From Aquatica leii (Eukaryota; Arthropoda; Insecta; Coleoptera; Lampyridae), in contig CM069432.1 of the NCBI GenBank assembly GCA_035610365.1, forward strand, positions 238,480,104-238,544,103: a stretch of DNA of 64,000 nucleotides, given 5' to 3'. The notes beneath the pieces were generated by a model. The model was not told where the DNA came from. It worked only from the letters and a program-made list of their open reading frames with translations, and made no database searches. Below are positions 1 through 12,500 of the stretch, in pieces. The position numbers and the translations under genes were made by a program. The stretch's first letter is position 1. Each line of letters opens with the position of its first letter.

Positions 1-392
1 GCATCAAAACCGCCACAATTTTTGTATTGAAATGATTTGTTTAATAATTTAAAATAACCAATAAACTATTACCCTAAAACGGTGCAAGATAAAAGAAAGT
101 TGCGCATAAAAATTTTTATAAAGAACAAAATATACTATAAAAAAGTCGGCGAAAGAGTACAATGACGTTCAATAGTTAAGAAGAAAGAAGTGTGCAAAGT
201 TGCACGAAAATTACATTAAAATTCTATAACTCTTAAACTATTAGGTATAATTATATACTCCCGCGGACTTTTTTGTAGTAAATCAATAAATTGTTTATGT
301 GCAATGTTCATCTATATTGTACCGTTTTTGCATCGTACAAGGCGGAAGCTCGTACGGATCTAATTCTGCAATTACTAGAATCATTTTTCATT
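1..392 (+). repeat. Dispersed palindromic repeat, left copy
   Basis: This segment is matched in reverse complement by 30721-31118. Shared landmarks in order are ACCGCCACAATTTTTGTATT near the start, ACCCTAAAACGGTGCAAGAT, AAAAAAGTCGGCG, GTGCAAAGTTGCAC and CGCGGACTTTTTT. The unit is itself an imperfect palindrome centred near 205: AAAAAAGTC on one side faces GACTTTTTT on the other, around the GTGCAAAGTTGCAC core. It may continue left of the window. It could be a foldback MITE or the end of a larger element; no ORF in it looks real. Confidence 0.7.
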
Positions 393-489
393 CACTGTTT
401 AACTATACACCAGAGTAGACGTTTAGTTTCTGTTGCAACAATTAAATTTTTAATTTTTGTGTCTGAATTTATAATCAAAGTTATTTATT

Positions 490-1077
490 ATGTCAAAAAC
501 ACGCTCAACAGCCACCCGCCCAAATGATGGTATGGATAACATGACTACAAAAACGATTGAAGCGATATTGAATAATTCGACATTTATCTAATAAGGTGGA
601 ACACTTGGAAGAAAAAGTAAATTTTCTCGAGGAACAGTTAAAAGAAACTACAGCAGCTATAGATAATTTAGAACAATATGGTCGACGTCGTAACTTACGA
701 ATTTTTGGAGTTCCTGAAGATAAAAATAAATCTGTTGAAGATACTGTTATAGAAGTTTTTAAAGACAAATTGAATATAGCATTGCCTAATTACAGCATAG
801 ATGTAGCACATCGATTACCGAGTAAAGAAGAATAACGGTCGAGTATTATGGTACGATTTACGCAAATGTCTATGCGAATTTAATTTACAACAATAGAACC
901 AAATTATAAGGTACAAATATTGTAATTAAAGAAAATTTAACGAAAAAGAGAACCATGCTTATGAAAAAAGCTTCTGGTATACTGGGTCCTAGAAACGTAT
1001 GGACGAGAATGGGAATGATTTATGGTCGACATAAAAACAAAATATGTAAGTTTTCAAATAATACAGACCTTAACTAA
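490..1077 (+). pseudogene. LINE ORF1 (coiled-coil RNA-binding protein), decayed
   Basis: A start at 490 opens a frame that soon stops (near 590). The following frame, 594-835, carries a heptad-like coiled coil (EHLEEKVNFLEEQLKETT) followed by NLEQYGRRRNLRIFGVPE. That pattern is typical of the ORF1 nucleic-acid chaperone of non-LTR retrotransposons: a trimerising coiled coil leading into an RRM-like domain. After a stop at 833 the homology continues in shifted frames (SIMVRFT, then KKASGILGPRNVWTRMG) to a stop at 1075-1077. In an active element this protein coats the LINE RNA. Here at least two frame breaks make it non-functional. It lies upstream of the ORF2 remnant in the same orientation, as expected for one LINE copy. 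Confidence 0.75.
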
Positions 1078-1469
1078 ATTGCAAAATTGCAATAATACGT
1101 GAAACTTAGTATTTAGCTGTTGCAATAGATTTACCTTGTTGAATATATCGACTTGGTTAAAATCTTTATCGTGCACTTACAAACATTTATAGTTACATTT
1201 TGATAAACTTACGTTTGCTTACACTTAATTTTACATTAAATCGGTATAGAAATTTATTACTTTTAGTTAAACAATTTTGTGATTAAAATTAGCAGTTATT
1301 GAATAACTTCAATAGCAAATAAGATTTTTTTTGGTTGTCCTTAGTTTTCATTTAAATTTATATTATATTAATTTATCGTTATTAAATAACAAAAAGAATA
1401 ATTTTTGATTTCACTAGTTATGTAAATATAAATATTTTTTAAACTTGTTCATTTTAATGAGATTATTAA

Positions 1470-3675
1470 GATAGCTCATATCAACATCAGATCATTATTA
1501 CCTAAATTATTAGAACTAAAAACTTTTATGGTAGATAAAAATATTAAAATACTGACGGTAACTGAAACATGACTTGCTGATCATTTGTCATCAGAATTAA
1601 TTTATATAGAAGGATATAAATTGGTCAAAAGGGATCGAGGTAGTAGAGGTGAAGGAGTTGGAATTTACATTCATGATTCAATCAGTTTTAAAATTATTAA
1701 TTGTCAAAGTACTGATTTTGAGCAACTGGGTAACTGTTGATACAATAAAGTTAAAATTCGTGGTAGGTACAATTTATAACTCAAGACTAAAAGACTATAA
1801 AAGCTTCTTAAGTAATTTTGAAAATGGTTTAATTAATCTTTTACCGTATTGTGATAACTTATTATGTTTAGGAGATTTCAACATTTTCTAAAACCAGATC
1901 ATCCAGCTACTACTTCCTTGCGGTATATACTGGAGTCCTTTGGACTAAGTCAAATTATTAATCAGCCAACCAGGATATCTTTTACAAGTTTTTCACTTAT
2001 TGACCTTATCATAACTTCTAATACATCGTTCATTTCAAATCCTGGTGTTGTTGATTGTCATTTGGTCATTTGTCTGACCATGATGTAGTGTATTGTATTC
2101 TGAATCTTGTACACGTCGATAAAACACCTGAAAACATAACTTACAGAAATATTTCTAAAATAGACATTAATCAATTTAAGCATACCATAATGGCGGCACC
2201 TTTTCAAGACATTATTAATGAAAAGCTACGATTATTTAATAACATAATTATTAATATTTTCGGTGATCATGCTCCGTTCGTTACACGCACTTTTAGAAAA
2301 CCACCAGCTCCTTGGCTTTCTAAAAATTTAAGGTTTTCTTATTTCATTAAGGGATAAATCTAAGAGCAAATATTGTAGAACTAAAAAACAAACTCACTGG
2401 AAATATTATAAAACATTACGAAATTTAGTCACACTAAGTGTTAAAAATGAAAAAAAAGCTTATTTTAATTTCATATTTGGTCAAACTGATAACTCAAACC
2501 TATGGAACCGTTTAAAGTCATTTAACATTATCAATAAAAAAAAAAGTAATTGCAGATCACCTTTTCGAGCCCAATTTGATTAACGATTATTTTATTAAAA
2601 GTATTCCACATACAATACCTGGTAATAATAATCAATATTCAAGCCTTTGTAATAATGTAAATCATAGTATAAATTTTAATTTTTCCACTGTAGATAATGA
2701 AAGCGTACATAAAATTATTAATTTTTTAAAATCAAAGGCAACAGGATCGGATAGTATAAATATACTTATGCTGAAGCTGTGTTGTCCTATAATTGTACCT
2801 TAGATTACTCACCTTATAAATTCGTGTTTATTAGATAATGTAGTTCCACAAATATGGAAAGTTGCTATAGTTAAACCGTTGCCTAAAAATAAACAACCTA
2901 CAGAAAGATTTACGACCTATCAGTATGTTGTCTAAGATATTAGAAAAACTAATTCACAGACAATTAATGTCATTTGTATGTCAAAGTAAAGTATTACCTG
3001 ATATGCAGTCAGGATTTAGACCTAAATATAGTTGTACTACTGCTTTACTAAAAGTAACAGAGTTTATATCATAGTAAAGCTTTTGACAACCTAATCATTC
3101 CACCCTACTAAGTATACTGCGTTTTATTGGCATTGGGTCAAATGGAATATCTATAATTAATAGTTATCTCTCTAATAGACATCAAGTAGTAAAAATTGGT
3201 AGTAACATTTCTTCTTCATTGCCAGTAACACGCGGTGTGCCACAAGGCTCCGTTCTAGGTCCTTTATTGTTTTTGATTAATGATTTACACTGCAACCTTT
3301 ATTCAAAGATTACATTTTTGTAAATACCATGTCTATGCAGATGATACCCAATTATATCACTGTTTTAAACCTACAGATTAGATGCGTGGCATAAATGAAA
3401 TAAATTCTGATTCGCAATATCTTACTATAAAATCTAAAATAAAAGTATGCGATGGATTGATACTATCTCATTTCAATTACGGTGCACAAATATACCATGC
3501 CTCAATTGATACCTCAACAGCTGGCCGTATAAAAATGTGCAAAAAGCTTGTTTAAGGTTCATATTTTGAACTAGAAGATATGATAAGGTCTCTCACAAGT
3601 TGGGTGATGTTAGATAGCTTACAATGTGTAATCGCAGAGTTCATCATTGTTTCACATTGTATCACATAGTAAACA
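1470..3675 (+). pseudogene. LINE ORF2 (endonuclease-reverse transcriptase), CR1/Jockey-like, decayed
   Basis: Homology is spread over all three plus frames. The apurinic-type endonuclease starts near 1470 (AHINIRSLLPK, then TVTET, GEGVGIYIHDS) and continues with LCLGDFN near 1870, SLIDLIITSN near 2000 and SDHDVVYC near 2075. Reverse transcriptase motifs follow: ATGSDSIN near 2740, PISMLSKILEKLIH near 2920, SGFRPKYSCTTALLKVTEF near 3010-3070, RGVPQGSVLGPLLF near 3235, and the catalytic YADDTQLYH near 3333. The tail DGLILSHFNYGAQIYH lies near 3450, then RRVHHCFTLYHIVNK near 3635. Frameshifts and stops are numerous and parts between the RT boxes are missing. The GVPQGSVLGP box and the ATT-rich tail suit the CR1/Jockey group; the exact clade is not settled. 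Confidence 0.85.
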
Positions 3676-3930
3676 AACTTAACACAAGATCTGCTGTTGC
3701 GGAACACTTTTTAGACACCGGTCACACGATAAAATTTGAAGAGGCAACAATGTTGGCTAAATCCCAAAACTTCTCGCCTAGACTATACAAAGAAGCCATT
3801 GAAATCCGGAAGTACGACAATTTTAATAGGGATAATGGAATCGATCAAGCGCCAATATGGAATAACATGTTCCGGAAAACTAATAAATCGGAACCGTCAC
3901 GAACCATTGACCCGAACGGCGTAATATAAA
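3676..3930 (+). pseudogene. Penelope-like element GIY-YIG endonuclease C-terminal fragment
   Basis: In the frame opening at 3624, the first residues are LINE tail (RRVHHCFTLYHIVNK). From about residue 18 the sequence changes to RSAVAEHFLDTGHTIKFEEA, then YKEAIEIRKYDNFNRDNGI. This is the hallmark C-terminal part of Penelope-like polymerases: the AEH...GH...F segment, EAIEI and NFNRD are conserved in their GIY-YIG endonuclease, the nuclease that nicks target DNA. The fragment ends at a stop at 3927-3929. The RT core of a Penelope element is absent here, so this is a truncated piece inserted into, or recombined with, the LINE tail. The junction position, about 3676, is approximate. Confidence 0.75.
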
Positions 3931-4079
3931 GGCTTGTCAGGATAAATATGGAACGCAGTTCAAAACCCGAAAATAATTATTTGTTTCTTTTTAGGTATTT
4001 ATTTTTCTTAACTGCAATTATTTTCTTTTAAACGAATTGTTTAACTTAATATAGTAGTTAGTATTTATAGATATATGTA

Positions 4080-4215
4080 TGTGTATATATACACCTTTTA
4101 TTTAGTTACAAGGTTAAATGGAACTACTACCACACTGAATTTCGCCTTGTGATTGTTGTAATTGTATGTCAATGTACGACAATAAAGTTATATTATTATT
4201 ATTATTATTAATTAA
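4080..4215 (+). repeat. LINE 3' UTR end with AATAAA and (ATT)n tail
   Basis: The stretch ends with a polyadenylation-like ACAATAAAGTT followed by seven ATT/ATTA units up to about 4212. Such simple-repeat tails close many CR1/L2/Jockey-group LINEs. It most likely belongs to the LINE at 490-3675, with the Penelope fragment lying between coding part and tail. Confidence 0.55.
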
Positions 4216-7160
4216 TAAATTATAAAGTGCACTCAAAACACAAACAAAACAAACATGTTAAGCACTTTAATATTACAAAGCAAATTAAAAGCTTTGCAAT
4301 GTCACAGAAGATATGAAATTTATATCAATAAATATAATAGCGCTAAATACCGGGTCTTTCACGAAAGAGTACCTTCAGAAATGAAACGACGGTTACACTA
4401 CCTATTATCGAAAAATGTTTGACATCTACATATTATACTTTTTGGAAGGGCTATATCAACATTTCATTTAAACCCCAAATATTGGTACAGATACACTGAT
4501 TACATTTTTGTTATTTGGCAGCATGGTACTCCCACGCCTAACAAATTTTTGTGCCATTTAAACTCTACTCATCAAAATATTCGTTTCACAATAGAATTAG
4601 AAACGTTGTATTCGTTATCATATTTGAATGTTTCAGTTACTTGAAATGGAGATGGCTTAGTTTATCAGCTCTATTAGCTTACTTACACAGAGAAATACTT
4701 AAACGGATTTTCGTAGCATCACTTTTCTCAAAAACTGTCGGTAGTAAAATCTTCAAAAAGAATTAAATCATCTAACTACAGTTTTAGCCGCAAACAACTA
4801 CAGTAGAAAAAGTATTACACTATATCAGAAAGAAGGAAAAAGTGAGATTTCAAAATGCATTCTATTTTATTACGTGTTCTAAAAATGTCAACTGCGACGT
4901 GTGACGAAAACTCCGCTTGTGCAAAATAGGCAATACCAAATATACCCGGAATAAAAAAACTTATACAGAAGTAACCGTATCTAAGTTCTATTATGTTTAT
5001 TATATTTTAAATTTTTTAATAAATGTTAGTTTAGTTGTAGTAACAGTAATGCGCTATAGTTTGGTACAAATAAACTTTTTAAAAAAAGTTTGTTTACATT
5101 TCTTTACTTTTTAAAATGTTTTTAAACTTTTGTGTAAAAGTATCGTTGTAGATTTAAATATTGTTTGTGTTTTTTCTTATGCACAATATGTTTAAAAAAT
5201 TTCGCTCTTATTAACATGCTCATTTTCTTTGATTAGTTAAAATAAGGACTAACTAGTTTTCAAAATTTAATTTAATTTTTAGTTGAAACTAATATTTAGA
5301 GAAACATCTCCAATAATGTATAAAACAAAACAATATTTATTTTTGTTTTAAAACTGATATTGAGCTTAATTAAGAAACACAATTAAAAAAGAATACAATT
5401 TAGAAACGTACGATATACGAATCATAATACAATAATTTAACATTACGATTTTTAATTCAGAATTGAACAAATAATGTTGCAGATCGTAGCTTTTTTGTCA
5501 ATTTATACACACCTTGTATATACAACAGCTAAAAAAAGAAAATAGAACAACAACAAAACACGAAAACATCTAGAACATATGCAGTTCTGTAAAAAAATTC
5601 TAATGTAATAAACATCTAAAAATTTAGTAATGTTATTTAAAATTGGTTACGTTTACTAAAGATAATTTTTTTGTAAATTAGGGATTTTTATAGTTTAACT
5701 AATATTAACTTTCATTGTACAATTTTTGATAGATGCCAACCTGATTAATAAAAACATAGATACAAAGCTATCAGCAAAATGCCACCCAAGCCCGTTTCAT
5801 CAAAAGCTAGATTCATCCAAAATCTTTAGTATGAAGTCATTCAATCAGCACCATTTTGTAAGTTTTGACAAACCCAATAAAAATCGTACGCATTGAATCG
5901 AAATGTTGAGAAACCAAAATGCTAAATTTTTATTGCGCAAAATTTACTGTTCTGTGGTAGAAAAAATTCGAATCAACAATTGAAATTTGACGCCGCCAAC
6001 AACGTCCATGATTGAAAGCATAGACAATTACAGAATAGCAATTTGAAACCATTTTAGTTGTGTTTTAGTTTTTATTTGATTTTTTTCTTTTTGATTTAAA
6101 GTTAAAGATTCGGGACTTCAAATAATTATGAAACAACAAAAATTATTTTTTTTTATTAATGTCAGAATTTATTAGAAAAATTTTAAAACAATTAATTTCT
6201 ATGGGAACCAACTGCGTATTCGGATATGTAGTAAACCACTGTGTTGTTGTCGTTTCAGAATATTTTCAATCTACTGAAATGCATTAAGTATCTTGTAGTA
6301 GTTGAAAGTAGCATACTTTTTTGAAATTTATAATCAATGTTAAGTGCTATCAACTATCGAAAAACGTGTTTAAATTAAAATAGAAGAATGTATTGAAACG
6401 CAAAAAAGCTTCGAGATCATTTAAGATCATTCAATGCGATTTCCGGAAGGGACAGAATGTTCTCGAAGCAGATAAAGTAAAAATATATTAGGTGTCCGAA
6501 GGAAGTTCAGTTTAAGTCATTTAGTCCCATGGTTGCGATTACGCAACACTTAAAAACTATTTTTTTGATAATTAAAAATCAATGTTTATGTTAAAAAATA
6601 AATATAATGCGATTAAAATATTTAAATTAACACATATTTTTTCTTCATTCCGATAACAAAATAAAATTACAACAAAATAAGCAATATTGCAAGTTAGACA
6701 CTTGTATTTCTAAAAACTCTATGAAATTGATTTGGTACGCTTTTTTTGACTTCTGTAACAACTCTCTTATAAAAAATATTCAAATTAGGAAGCGTGTAGT
6801 GAAAGAAATGATCTTTTTTTCAATAAAAAAATTTAAACGGCATTGAAACGCAACATTGGTACAATGAATGGTAGTGCGCATACGTAGGTTCATATTTTTG
6901 GCAGAACTTGTCAGTTCTCGTTTTTGCTTATTCTGTGCTGTCGTGGTGAATTAGCAGTTTATTATAATTCTTTGTATGGTAGCAGTATCAATAATTGATC
7001 AACTCAAGGTGAAAACATTATTATTTATTTCATATGTAATAAATAGTAGGTAGTTCCATCATATCCTGATAAAAAGTCTTATGCAATGGTAAGTAAGAAC
7101 GTTTGACGAGCATACTTATGTGTAAAGCAATGTCTTTTTATTAATTTAAAGTAAAAGAAA
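4216..7160. other. AT-rich DNA, no gene recognised
   Basis: Only short ORFs without recognisable motifs occur. Segments around 5730-6050 and 6480-6960 are slightly richer in GC and may be TE relics, possibly the flank of the piggyBac-like remnant that follows, but I could not assign them. Confidence 0.5.
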
Positions 7161-7640
7161 ATGATGAGATGATCTAAAAAGACCTTTGAGTTTGCTAAAG
7201 CACCCAACGTCAATAATCTCACAGACGAAGAAGATATTAATGATGATTTTATGGATAATTGGAAGGTTTACCCTCAGCCGTTGCCGGAACATTTGAGATT
7301 ATGCTTCCTGACAATGAAGTTGCAGTAGAGGACGATATCCATTTCCAAAAACACATCGTGCCGAAAAAGGTAGCAAGAATACAAGATATTTTTTGGTGTA
7401 GGAATCCTGTTGACTATTAGAGAGATGCAAAGTCAAATAAGGATGAAAACACCTAAAATATAACTAAAATACTGCAGAGCAAATCTGCGTTGGATTTCTT
7501 TAAACTATTGATTAGTCCAAATTAATTTAATAAAAGGTCTAAAAATGTTCAAAATACTGTCGGTGTAAACAAATGTGTTATAAGTTAAGATGCGTGCTAG
7601 TAAAAATAAATACCAGGATATATAAACAAAAGTGCAAGTT
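7161..7640 (+). pseudogene. piggyBac-like transposase N-terminal remnant
   Basis: Reading from 7161 with one stop and later frameshifts gives FEFAKAPNVNNLTDEEDIND, an acidic stretch (EVAVEDDIHF) and then ARIQDIFWCRNPV and SKSALDFFKLLISP. An acidic N-terminus followed by a (T/S)SALDxFxLL-type segment, where the catalytic domain begins, resembles PGBD4-like piggyBac transposases. The DDE catalytic core does not follow, so this is a truncated dead copy. No TTAA-flanked ends were established. It is unrelated in position to the better preserved element at 53497-55122. Assignment rests on remembered family pattern only. Confidence 0.5.
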
Positions 7641-10202
7641 ATCTGTGGTTAGTGTTTATAAATATCGAGTGATAGTCATATATAAATTACTTGGAAATTG
7701 TTTTTCTTAAATATTGTTACATTTTTAATTATACTTAAAGTAATCATATCTAAATTACGTGTAAATAGTAAGTTTTTAAACTTCGTTGCAGTATTTATGT
7801 TTGAACTAAATACATACATAGTTTTTACACGTTTAACAATTTTATCATATAATTTAAGTTGTTCTTCGATTTTTACAATACTTTTTTTTAGAAAATTTTA
7901 TTTTTAGAATACAGTGCTATTTAACATTCCCGAATATTCTTGTCAGAATTTTTTTTAAATAATGATTTTAACTTTGTGTCTTTTATATGATAGATAATAG
8001 AAAATAGCCGTTACATGAAAACAGCAGTCAGTAATTTGTCAAACATTTACTGTTATCATATTAATGATGGATAATTATTTGTAAGTTGTATTGTACGACA
8101 AATTTCATTATGTTTAGTTTTAAATTAGAATACTACAGTTCAAAATTATTGCTGTCATGTAACAGAAAGATACACTAATGTATTAGTTTAAATTTAGAGA
8201 CTTTTATCCATCTATTAATAATAAAATTTTTATTAGTTCCAATTTTTTTAATTTTTGTGGTTTTTGTTTGGTATGTTTCTTAAGATTAAAACGTTTCCTT
8301 TTAAGCAAACTAAGATTTTTTAAACTGGCTGTGACTAATAAGAAAATATAATTCAAATATTTTTAAAAAAAGTCTCTTTAACAATATTTAAAATTGGTCA
8401 TATTTTAATTTAATTTGGTTTAAGGGTAAAATTTATAGTAATTTTTTTACAATACGTTTTTGTGCAAAATTTAGCATCCAACAATGTAAAAATAAATAAC
8501 AACTTTTTTAAACTTTTAATTATCAGGATTAATTTTGTTGGTTGTTTTTACACGTTTATTGATAATTCGCGTACTAAACTATGTTTTTACTAATTAATTG
8601 ATAGCAATAAATTTGTCAAGAATCTTTCTCAACGTGTCTAATACGTTGTTTTTAGTCAAAACATTATATCGTACTTATATTTTTATTTAAACGTTGAAAC
8701 GTACTTGTATCTTACATAACAAAAAAATAAATTGCACAAAAATAAAAATATTTCGCACACTTGAATCTAGTCTTGTACTTATTAAAACGCTCGAAATAAT
8801 CTTTTAAAGTAAGCGACAAAATATAAATAAAAAAAACTGTGCAGTTATATTTTTCTTAACAGTAACATTATTGTTTTTAAGTCATTTTTAAAAATGATAA
8901 ATTTTTCGACAATTACTTGTACAATTGTAAATAGAGGAAACTATGCAACATGTTAACTTTTATATAAGTATTAGTCAATACAAGCATAAATCATGGTTAA
9001 AAAATTTTACATTTTTTGTTTCGTTTACACAAAACTTTTTAAATTTAGTGCATATAAATCAACATAAACTTATTCGGCATTTTTTTTATAAATTGGTTGG
9101 CTACCATCTGTCGCTTCTAAAACATAATTCGATCTACTTTTAAAGTCAAATACGATATAAAAGTCGATATATGTATTATGTTAAAATTTTAAACCAAACA
9201 TTTAATAAAACCGTTAAAACTTTTTTTAAGTGCGTCGGTGTTTGAATAATTATAAACCGCAACGCTTGAAAATTACGATTTTCCAACGCAAAGGTATTTG
9301 AAAGCAAAGGAAGGTATCAGACAAATAGAGATTTACAAGTTAAGTTGGATTTGGCAAATGTAAATTTGATCGTTTCATGCAATTTAAAAAACGAATATAA
9401 AAAGGTGGCATAATTTAGAAACAGATTAAGTCTTATATAATGTAAGATACCAGAATTAGTTTATTTTCTACATTACTTTCTACGACTTACATTTTCAATT
9501 TTTTAGTATTAGAAAGAAACATTCAAATTTGAACTTTATAAAGAAAAATATTTGAACATTATGTTTTACTAATTGTTTAATTAGCAAATGTAAAATTGAA
9601 ACGGATTATTACTACACACAACTTTACAAATGAAGACTTTTTTCAGTTAAGTTTAGATCTGTAATTTTAAATGTTTTTGTATACATTGGTTGTTTTGAAA
9701 TTTAAAACTACTACTTACATTTTATTTATTTTTCCTAATTCTCACTCACTGTTTGTCATTCACAGAATGTTAAAATCAAGTTTTTTGTAGTAAATTGTGT
9801 TGGTGCAATTTTAAAGAATTTAATAAACATACTTTTTGTATTTTTTTATTTTTTTTTCAATTAGGTACGTTTATGGTATATGCACTGCAGTATTTGTAAC
9901 GTTTTTTTAAATCTAAACTATCTATTTTTGAATTTATAAGTTTTTACTTTTGACCATTTTTAAGGTAATTTTTCAATAAAATTCAGTAAAACACACTAAT
10001 TTTTCAAGTTGACACCAGAATTTTATTTTTAATTTTTGGATTAATAAGCACAAGTTGTTTTTAACAGTAACAATTTTTAAATATCTACAAACAATTTTTA
10101 AAACGGTTTAACAAATTTATTGCTTATTTTTTAAATCAATGTTTTGAAAATTTATAAATAGCGAGAAATCTTTGTGGAAACAAATTCTTATACTAACAAG
10201 TT
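7641..10202. other. AT-rich DNA, no gene recognised
   Basis: This stretch is very A+T rich with many poly-A and poly-T tracts. The short ORFs (for example 7698-7907 and 8943-9143) have hydrophobic, low-complexity translations expected from AT-rich noncoding DNA. Confidence 0.6.
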
Positions 10203-10856
10203 TATACTAAGATAAGAACGTCTTCCGGGTTTGGACCGTGTCAATGTTGTAACCGAAGTCGCCAACGTTTCGCCCATTTTCGTAATGGGCTTCATCAGGG
10301 CGTGAGAGAAATCGAAGAACTCAAACAAGCAACCGAAATCTAACTAAACACTTCTCAAAAGTTAGGTAATCACTTTGTGAACCAAGCCAGATTCTAAACT
10401 CAGAAAAGGTAAAAAAGAAAACGATAAACTTGAAAAAGCAAACGAAAATCTAACAGAAAACCACTACAGAGTTAGGTAATCAACTTGTGAACCAAGCCAG
10501 ATTCTCAACTCCATAGAAGGGACTTAAAAAGAAATAGTCTCCGTATATAAAGAAGAAGTATCGTCACGGCTGGTTAAGCTCGACTCTGATTGGGTTACGG
10601 TTGAACGAGAGCGTGTTAGATTTTCGTTTGTTTTTCAAGTTTATCGTTTTCTTTCTTACCTTTTCTGAGTTTAGAATCTGGCTTGGTTCACAAGTTGATT
10701 ACCTAACTTTTGAGAAGTGTTTAGTTAGATTTCGGTTGCTTGTTTGAGGTCTTCGATTTCTCTCACGCCTTGATGAAGCCCCTTACGAAAGTGGGCAAAA
10801 CGTTGGCAACTTCGGTTCAAAATTGACACGGTCCAAACCGTTCTTATCTTAGTATA
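10203..10856. repeat. Inverted pair of Penelope-like terminal segments
   Basis: The arms 10203-10455 and 10614-10856 are near-complementary over about 240 bases. Landmarks are TATACTAAGATAAGAACG at the left edge and its complement at 10839-10856, GGACCGTGTCAA, and GAACCAAGCCAGATTCT. The 158-base spacer repeats part of the arm in direct orientation (AGAGTTAGGTAATCAACTTG onward, about 10466-10510). Each arm carries the hammerhead-like block described separately, which is the signature of Penelope-like element terminal repeats (pLTRs). Such elements commonly insert as partial, inverted or tandem copies. The small ORF on the minus strand here is a by-product of the arm sequence. Confidence 0.65.
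10262..10300 (-). ncRNA. Hammerhead ribozyme core motif (Penelope type)
   Basis: On the minus strand the block reads CTGATGA (10292-10298), then a stem II with arms GCCCAT/ATGGGC around a 7-base loop (10272-10290), then GAAA (10268-10271). This order, CUGAUGA - stem II - GAAA, is the conserved hammerhead core. Penelope-like elements are known to carry such motifs in their terminal repeats. A possible stem III is GTTG...CAAC just downstream. Stem I pairing and the cleavage site were not established. The right arm holds a degenerate copy near 10768-10801, with TTGATGA and AAAA in place of the core bases, so only the left copy could be active. Confidence 0.5.
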
Positions 10857-11639
10857 GACTCCGGCCGTGGAAGCCTTCGCTATTACTAGCAAGTTTGTTT
10901 GTAGTCTCAAAATACAAACTGTTTTTACTGTCCTTACTAAGGCTAAGCCTACGGAAAAATGTGATACAACAATTGCATCATCTTGCAATTAAAATTATAA
11001 TAAAGTCTTCTGAAAAAATCTGCATAAATATTCCTATACCAATCAATCTTAAGTCTGTACACTACTGTTAATTTGTTTGGTTGATAGAAAATTTAAAATT
11101 CATTACTTTAAAATGTCACCAAACTTACATATATGCATATATTTATTAGATGTGTTTTCCAAATGTGCTTTTCTTTTCATTGTAGTAGCTATTACTGTTA
11201 TTTTGGTGAAGATTACTGTTATCTTTTTTTTTCCCGAATTATCAATCGGTGTAGGGTTACATTTCTTTTACAGTATTTTTTACAACAATAATCTAACATA
11301 AAATCATTTTATTGTCTACCTAGACGTGTTAACCTAACTAAACATAAAATAAATTAACATAAATTCTTACCTTTTCTATAATTAAATTATTGGTTTGTAT
11401 ATTTTTCTTTCAGTACTCAACTGTTTTGTTTTATATTGGTCCACAATTTTTTTCATTTAATATAATTTTTTGTTAGGTTATTTGCTTTTTGCTATGATGT
11501 TCCGAGGTTTGTCAAAAGTTTGTTTACAACGTTATCTCATATTTCTTGAGGTCTTTCACGATTTCTTTTTGATGCCACTTTTGCTTCCCACACTTGTTTT
11601 ACTGGTATATAATTTTCGCTGTAGATCTCTCCACCAGCT
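10857..11639. other. No gene recognised
   Basis: A short GC-richer piece (10857-10990) continues from the Penelope segment, including CTCCGGCCGTGGAAGCCTTC, and is probably part of the same element. The rest is AT-rich, with no supportable gene. Confidence 0.45.
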
Positions 11640-11990
11640 TAGCCTAACGTTGGACGCCAAATTTTGTTCCGCATTTTCTCGTAACTTTAATAGCGACGAG
11701 TTGATTCGATGATTGAATTGTGTGTTTTGATGCGCTAAATTATAAAGTAACTTTAAAAAGGCGACAAAAGGTTGAGAGATTAGAATGATAGATACCGTTT
11801 AAGTCTATGCTAAGCTGATATAGAACAAATGACAAAACACAGATGGCAAAGACAAGTATATTTAACTTATTACAGTAAATATGTAGAAAAAACGAAGTAC
11901 TTTACATAAATGCCATCAAACGCTAGAGCGTAGGTCGATATCGCAGATAAATAAATAAAATAATAGTCTTATTTTTAGTATTCGTTCGTA
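11640..11990 (-). repeat. Possible LTR-retroelement leader with primer-binding site
   Basis: On the minus strand the sequence reads GCGGAACAAAATTTGGCGTC followed by CAACGTTAGG (around 11643-11672). A TGGCGTCCAACG stretch just after an LTR ending in CA is the usual form of a tRNA primer-binding site in Gypsy-like elements. The supposed LTR would lie at higher coordinates, up to about 11990. No internal ORF of the same element follows, so this would be a fragment. The call rests on one short motif. Confidence 0.3.
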
Positions 11991-12500
11991 TATCTTAAGA
12001 GCTACATTTAGCAATGCGATTCTTTTATAATTTTTACAGTCTGTCCGTTCTCTTTTTTTGTGGATAGGTCCGATTATTCCAAATCCCCACTATTATCCTC
12101 ATCCACATTCTTTTCATTGTTTTCATTTTTCTTTTCTTCTGTTCTTTTTATTCTTTTCCAATTTTTTTCGGTTTCCCAGTTTTTTGCTTTTCTTTTATTC
12201 TAGAGTTTTAAGTTTTACTCCTTGTTTTTTGTTTATATTGTCGTTATTTTCATTTTTATTTCTTAGGTATTCCTTCCATTTTATTTTCTAAATTTTTACT
12301 TCTTTTTTGATGTTTTCGTTCCACCATGTTTTGTAATATTTGATGCTTTAGTTGTCGCACACGTTTCTATGTTGACTTTTTCCACGTTTTAATCTATGCT
12401 ACGTATCTTATTATTTAAAATTAGCTTATATTTTTTACATACTTCTTTAAAATTTAGTTTATGGACTTTTATTGTTTGGTGTTCTATTTTTACTTTCCTA

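Noticed and set aside
4185-4212. Stand-alone microsatellite locus
   Set aside because: Its position right after an AATAAA-like signal makes it the simple-repeat tail of a LINE.
10725-10988. 87-codon minus-strand frame
   Set aside because: It lies within the noncoding inverted Penelope terminal segment and has no protein-like motif.
12058-12291. Phe/Ser-rich 77-codon frame
   Set aside because: It is the antisense of lysine-rich RTE LINE coding sequence; T-rich composition explains it.
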